A stretch of DNA of 6,299 nucleotides from Collinsella sp. GTDB taxonomy: Bacteria > Actinomycetota > Coriobacteriia > Coriobacteriales > Coriobacteriaceae. Positions 5,117 to 6,299 of this stretch are shown piece by piece. Numbering within the stretch: the stretch's first letter is position 1; each line of letters begins with the position of its first letter. Under the pieces are notes generated by a model, which ran no database searches, had not been told where the DNA came from, and saw only the letters and a list, made by a program, of their open reading frames with translations. A program made the position numbers and the translations under genes. The stretch lies in NCBI GenBank assembly GCA_019425045.1, contig JAHYYI010000056.1, positions 1 to 6,299 on the forward strand. Reading direction: 5' to 3'.

Positions 5117-6299
5117 CTAGAAGCTAACGTCGAAGCCCGCGCCAGTGCCCTCTTCATCGGTGGTCGGCACGCCCTTTGCCTTGTTGTAGGCAAAGATCAA
5201 GACGATCGGCACGATGAAGGCGATGAGATTGCCAGCCACATACCACACGAGCGTCTCGGGCGTGACGATGAGCAGGCCAAGCACGCCGGTCAGACCCTGA
5301 CCGATGGCGCGCACCTCAAAGAGCTTCACGAAGGCACCACCGCAGCCTGCACCGATACAAGCGCAGATGAACGGGATAATCGAGTAGCGCATGTTTGCAG
5401 CAAAGATTGCGGGCTCGGAGATACCGACCAGCGTCGGGATAAAGGACGACATGCAGATGTTGCGCTCTTTGGAATGCTTCTTGTGAATGAGGTACATGCC
5501 GATGGCGCCGCCGCCCTGGGCGATGATGGAAACCGACCAGATGGCCTGGATGTAGTTGAAGCCAGTCGTGGCAACGAGGTTTGCCTCGATACCCTGGATG
5601 AACTGATGCGTACCGGTAACGACGAGCGGCTGCAGGAATGCGGCAAAGACAAAGGCACCGAAGACGCCCATCCTGTTGTACAGGATATCGATTACGCCGG
5701 CGAGGACGTCGCCGATCAGGTTGCCGAGCGGGCCGAACACGGTGAACAGAGCGACGTTAGCAAGAATCAGGGTAACGGTCGGGACAAAGACGAACGAAAC
5801 GACCTCGGGGATGTACTTCTGGGCAATCTTCTCGACCTTGGCCATAAACCAGGCAGTCAGGATTGCAGGGAACACGCCGCCCTGGAAAGCAACCATGGGA
5901 ATGGAGAGCGGACCGAAGTTCCAGTACTCAGCACCCGTCGGGTCCATAACGAACGTGTTGCGGTTCATAAGGCTCGGGTGAACCATGACGATACCGACGA
6001 GGATGCCCAGAATCGGATTACCGCCAAAACGCTTCACCGCGCTGTACATAACCAGGACAGGCAGGTAGTCGAACGTGGTGGCGATAATGGCAAAGAAGCT
6101 TGCGAGGTTCTTGAGGAACTCGCTGTGATCGGCGAGGCTGCCCTCCATGCCAAAGAGGCCGTTGGCAACGATCAGCGACTTAAGGCCGATGATGATAGCA
6201 GCGCCGACGAAAGCGGGAATGATGGGGATAAAGATGTCCGAAAAGGGGGTGCGGACAGAAAGTTGGACCGCGGGGCGGTCCGGACTGGAGGTTCGCATG
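5117..6299 (-). CDS. scrA: PTS sugar transporter EIIC domain, sucrose-type (ScrA-like), N-terminus outside window
   Basis: This is an integral inner-membrane permease of the glucose/sucrose PTS superfamily that moves the sugar across as it is phosphorylated. About 393 codons are visible, and the reading frame is still open at the window edge. The first ATG seen (6296-6298) may be internal, because ScrA-type proteins usually carry an EIIB domain of about 85-90 residues before EIIC. EIIC begins around SDIFIPIIPAFVGA at 20-33. ScrA-like landmarks follow: KRFGGNP at 89-95, FQGGVFPAILTAWFMAKVEK at 138-157, TGTHQFIQGIEANL at 228-241 with the sugar-site H231 and E238, and GISEPAIF at 292-299. Many hydrophobic segments run throughout. 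The C-terminus ends shortly after the last membrane span with no EIIA domain, so a separate EIIA protein is needed. Sucrose is inferred from the downstream GH32 hydrolase; the trehalose-type relative TreB is the main alternative. Confidence 0.88.
   Translation of the reverse strand, partial: MRTSSPDRPAVQLSVRTPFSDIFIPIIPAFVGAAIIIGLKSLIVANGLFGMEGSLADHSEFLKNLASFFAIIATTFDYLPVLVMYSAVKRFGGNPILGILVGIVMVHPSLMNRNTFVMDPTGAEYWNFGPLSIPMVAFQGGVFPAILTAWFMAKVEKIAQKYIPEVVSFVFVPTVTLILANVALFTVFGPLGNLIGDVLAGVIDILYNRMGVFGAFVFAAFLQPLVVTGTHQFIQGIEANLVATTGFNYIQAIWSVSIIAQGGGAIGMYLIHKKHSKERNICMSSFIPTLVGISEPAIFAANMRYSIIPFICACIGAGCGGAFVKLFEVRAIGQGLTGVLGLLIVTPETLVWYVAGNLIAFIVPIVLIFAYNKAKGVPTTDEEGTGAGFDVSF

Noticed and set aside
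1..6299. Search for CRISPR arrays, tRNA or rRNA genes, insertion sequences, attachment sites and defence or secretion gene clusters
   Set aside because: I saw no regularly spaced repeats, cloverleaf sequence, transposase or terminal inverted repeats. All coding space is taken by familiar metabolic and housekeeping families.

Overview
The window looks like chromosomal DNA from a GC-rich anaerobic gut actinobacterium of the Coriobacteriia, most likely Collinsella or a close relative. This is inferred from codon use, from protein character, and from a sugar phosphotransferase system, a pyruvate formate-lyase activase and a DegV lipid-binding protein in one neighbourhood. No marker in the window proves the genus. 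All six genes lie on the minus strand, so transcription runs from position 6299 towards position 1. No RNA gene, mobile element or CRISPR array is visible.

Right part (about 3573-6299): a sucrose-use pair. First comes a membrane PTS permease (EIIC domain; its N-terminal end lies outside the window). A 101-base gap holding a strong RNA hairpin follows, then a complete GH32 sucrose-6-phosphate hydrolase. The permease would import and phosphorylate sucrose, and the hydrolase would split sucrose-6-phosphate into glucose-6-phosphate and fructose.

Middle part (about 2268-3572): a 276-base intergenic region leads into a degV-family gene. It contains a plausible sigma70-type promoter, a pair of 9-bp direct repeats just upstream of it that resemble a LytTR-regulator site, a 16-bp hairpin in the would-be leader, and a 14-bp palindrome. 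This is the most information-dense non-coding stretch in the window. A second gap of about 170 bases between degV and pflA holds a small hairpin, a 10-bp palindrome and a -10-like box.

Left part (1-2267): pflA (pyruvate formate-lyase activating enzyme, without an adjacent pflB), then mtnN (MTA/SAH nucleosidase), then engB (ribosome-assembly GTPase, cut by the window edge). mtnN and engB are separated by 39 bases and probably share a transcript. A promoter whose -35 box overlaps the pflA stop codon may drive that pair.

The genes are familiar metabolic and housekeeping families. I see no sign of a new multi-gene system. What deserves a second look is the regulatory DNA, chiefly upstream of degV and between the two sucrose genes.
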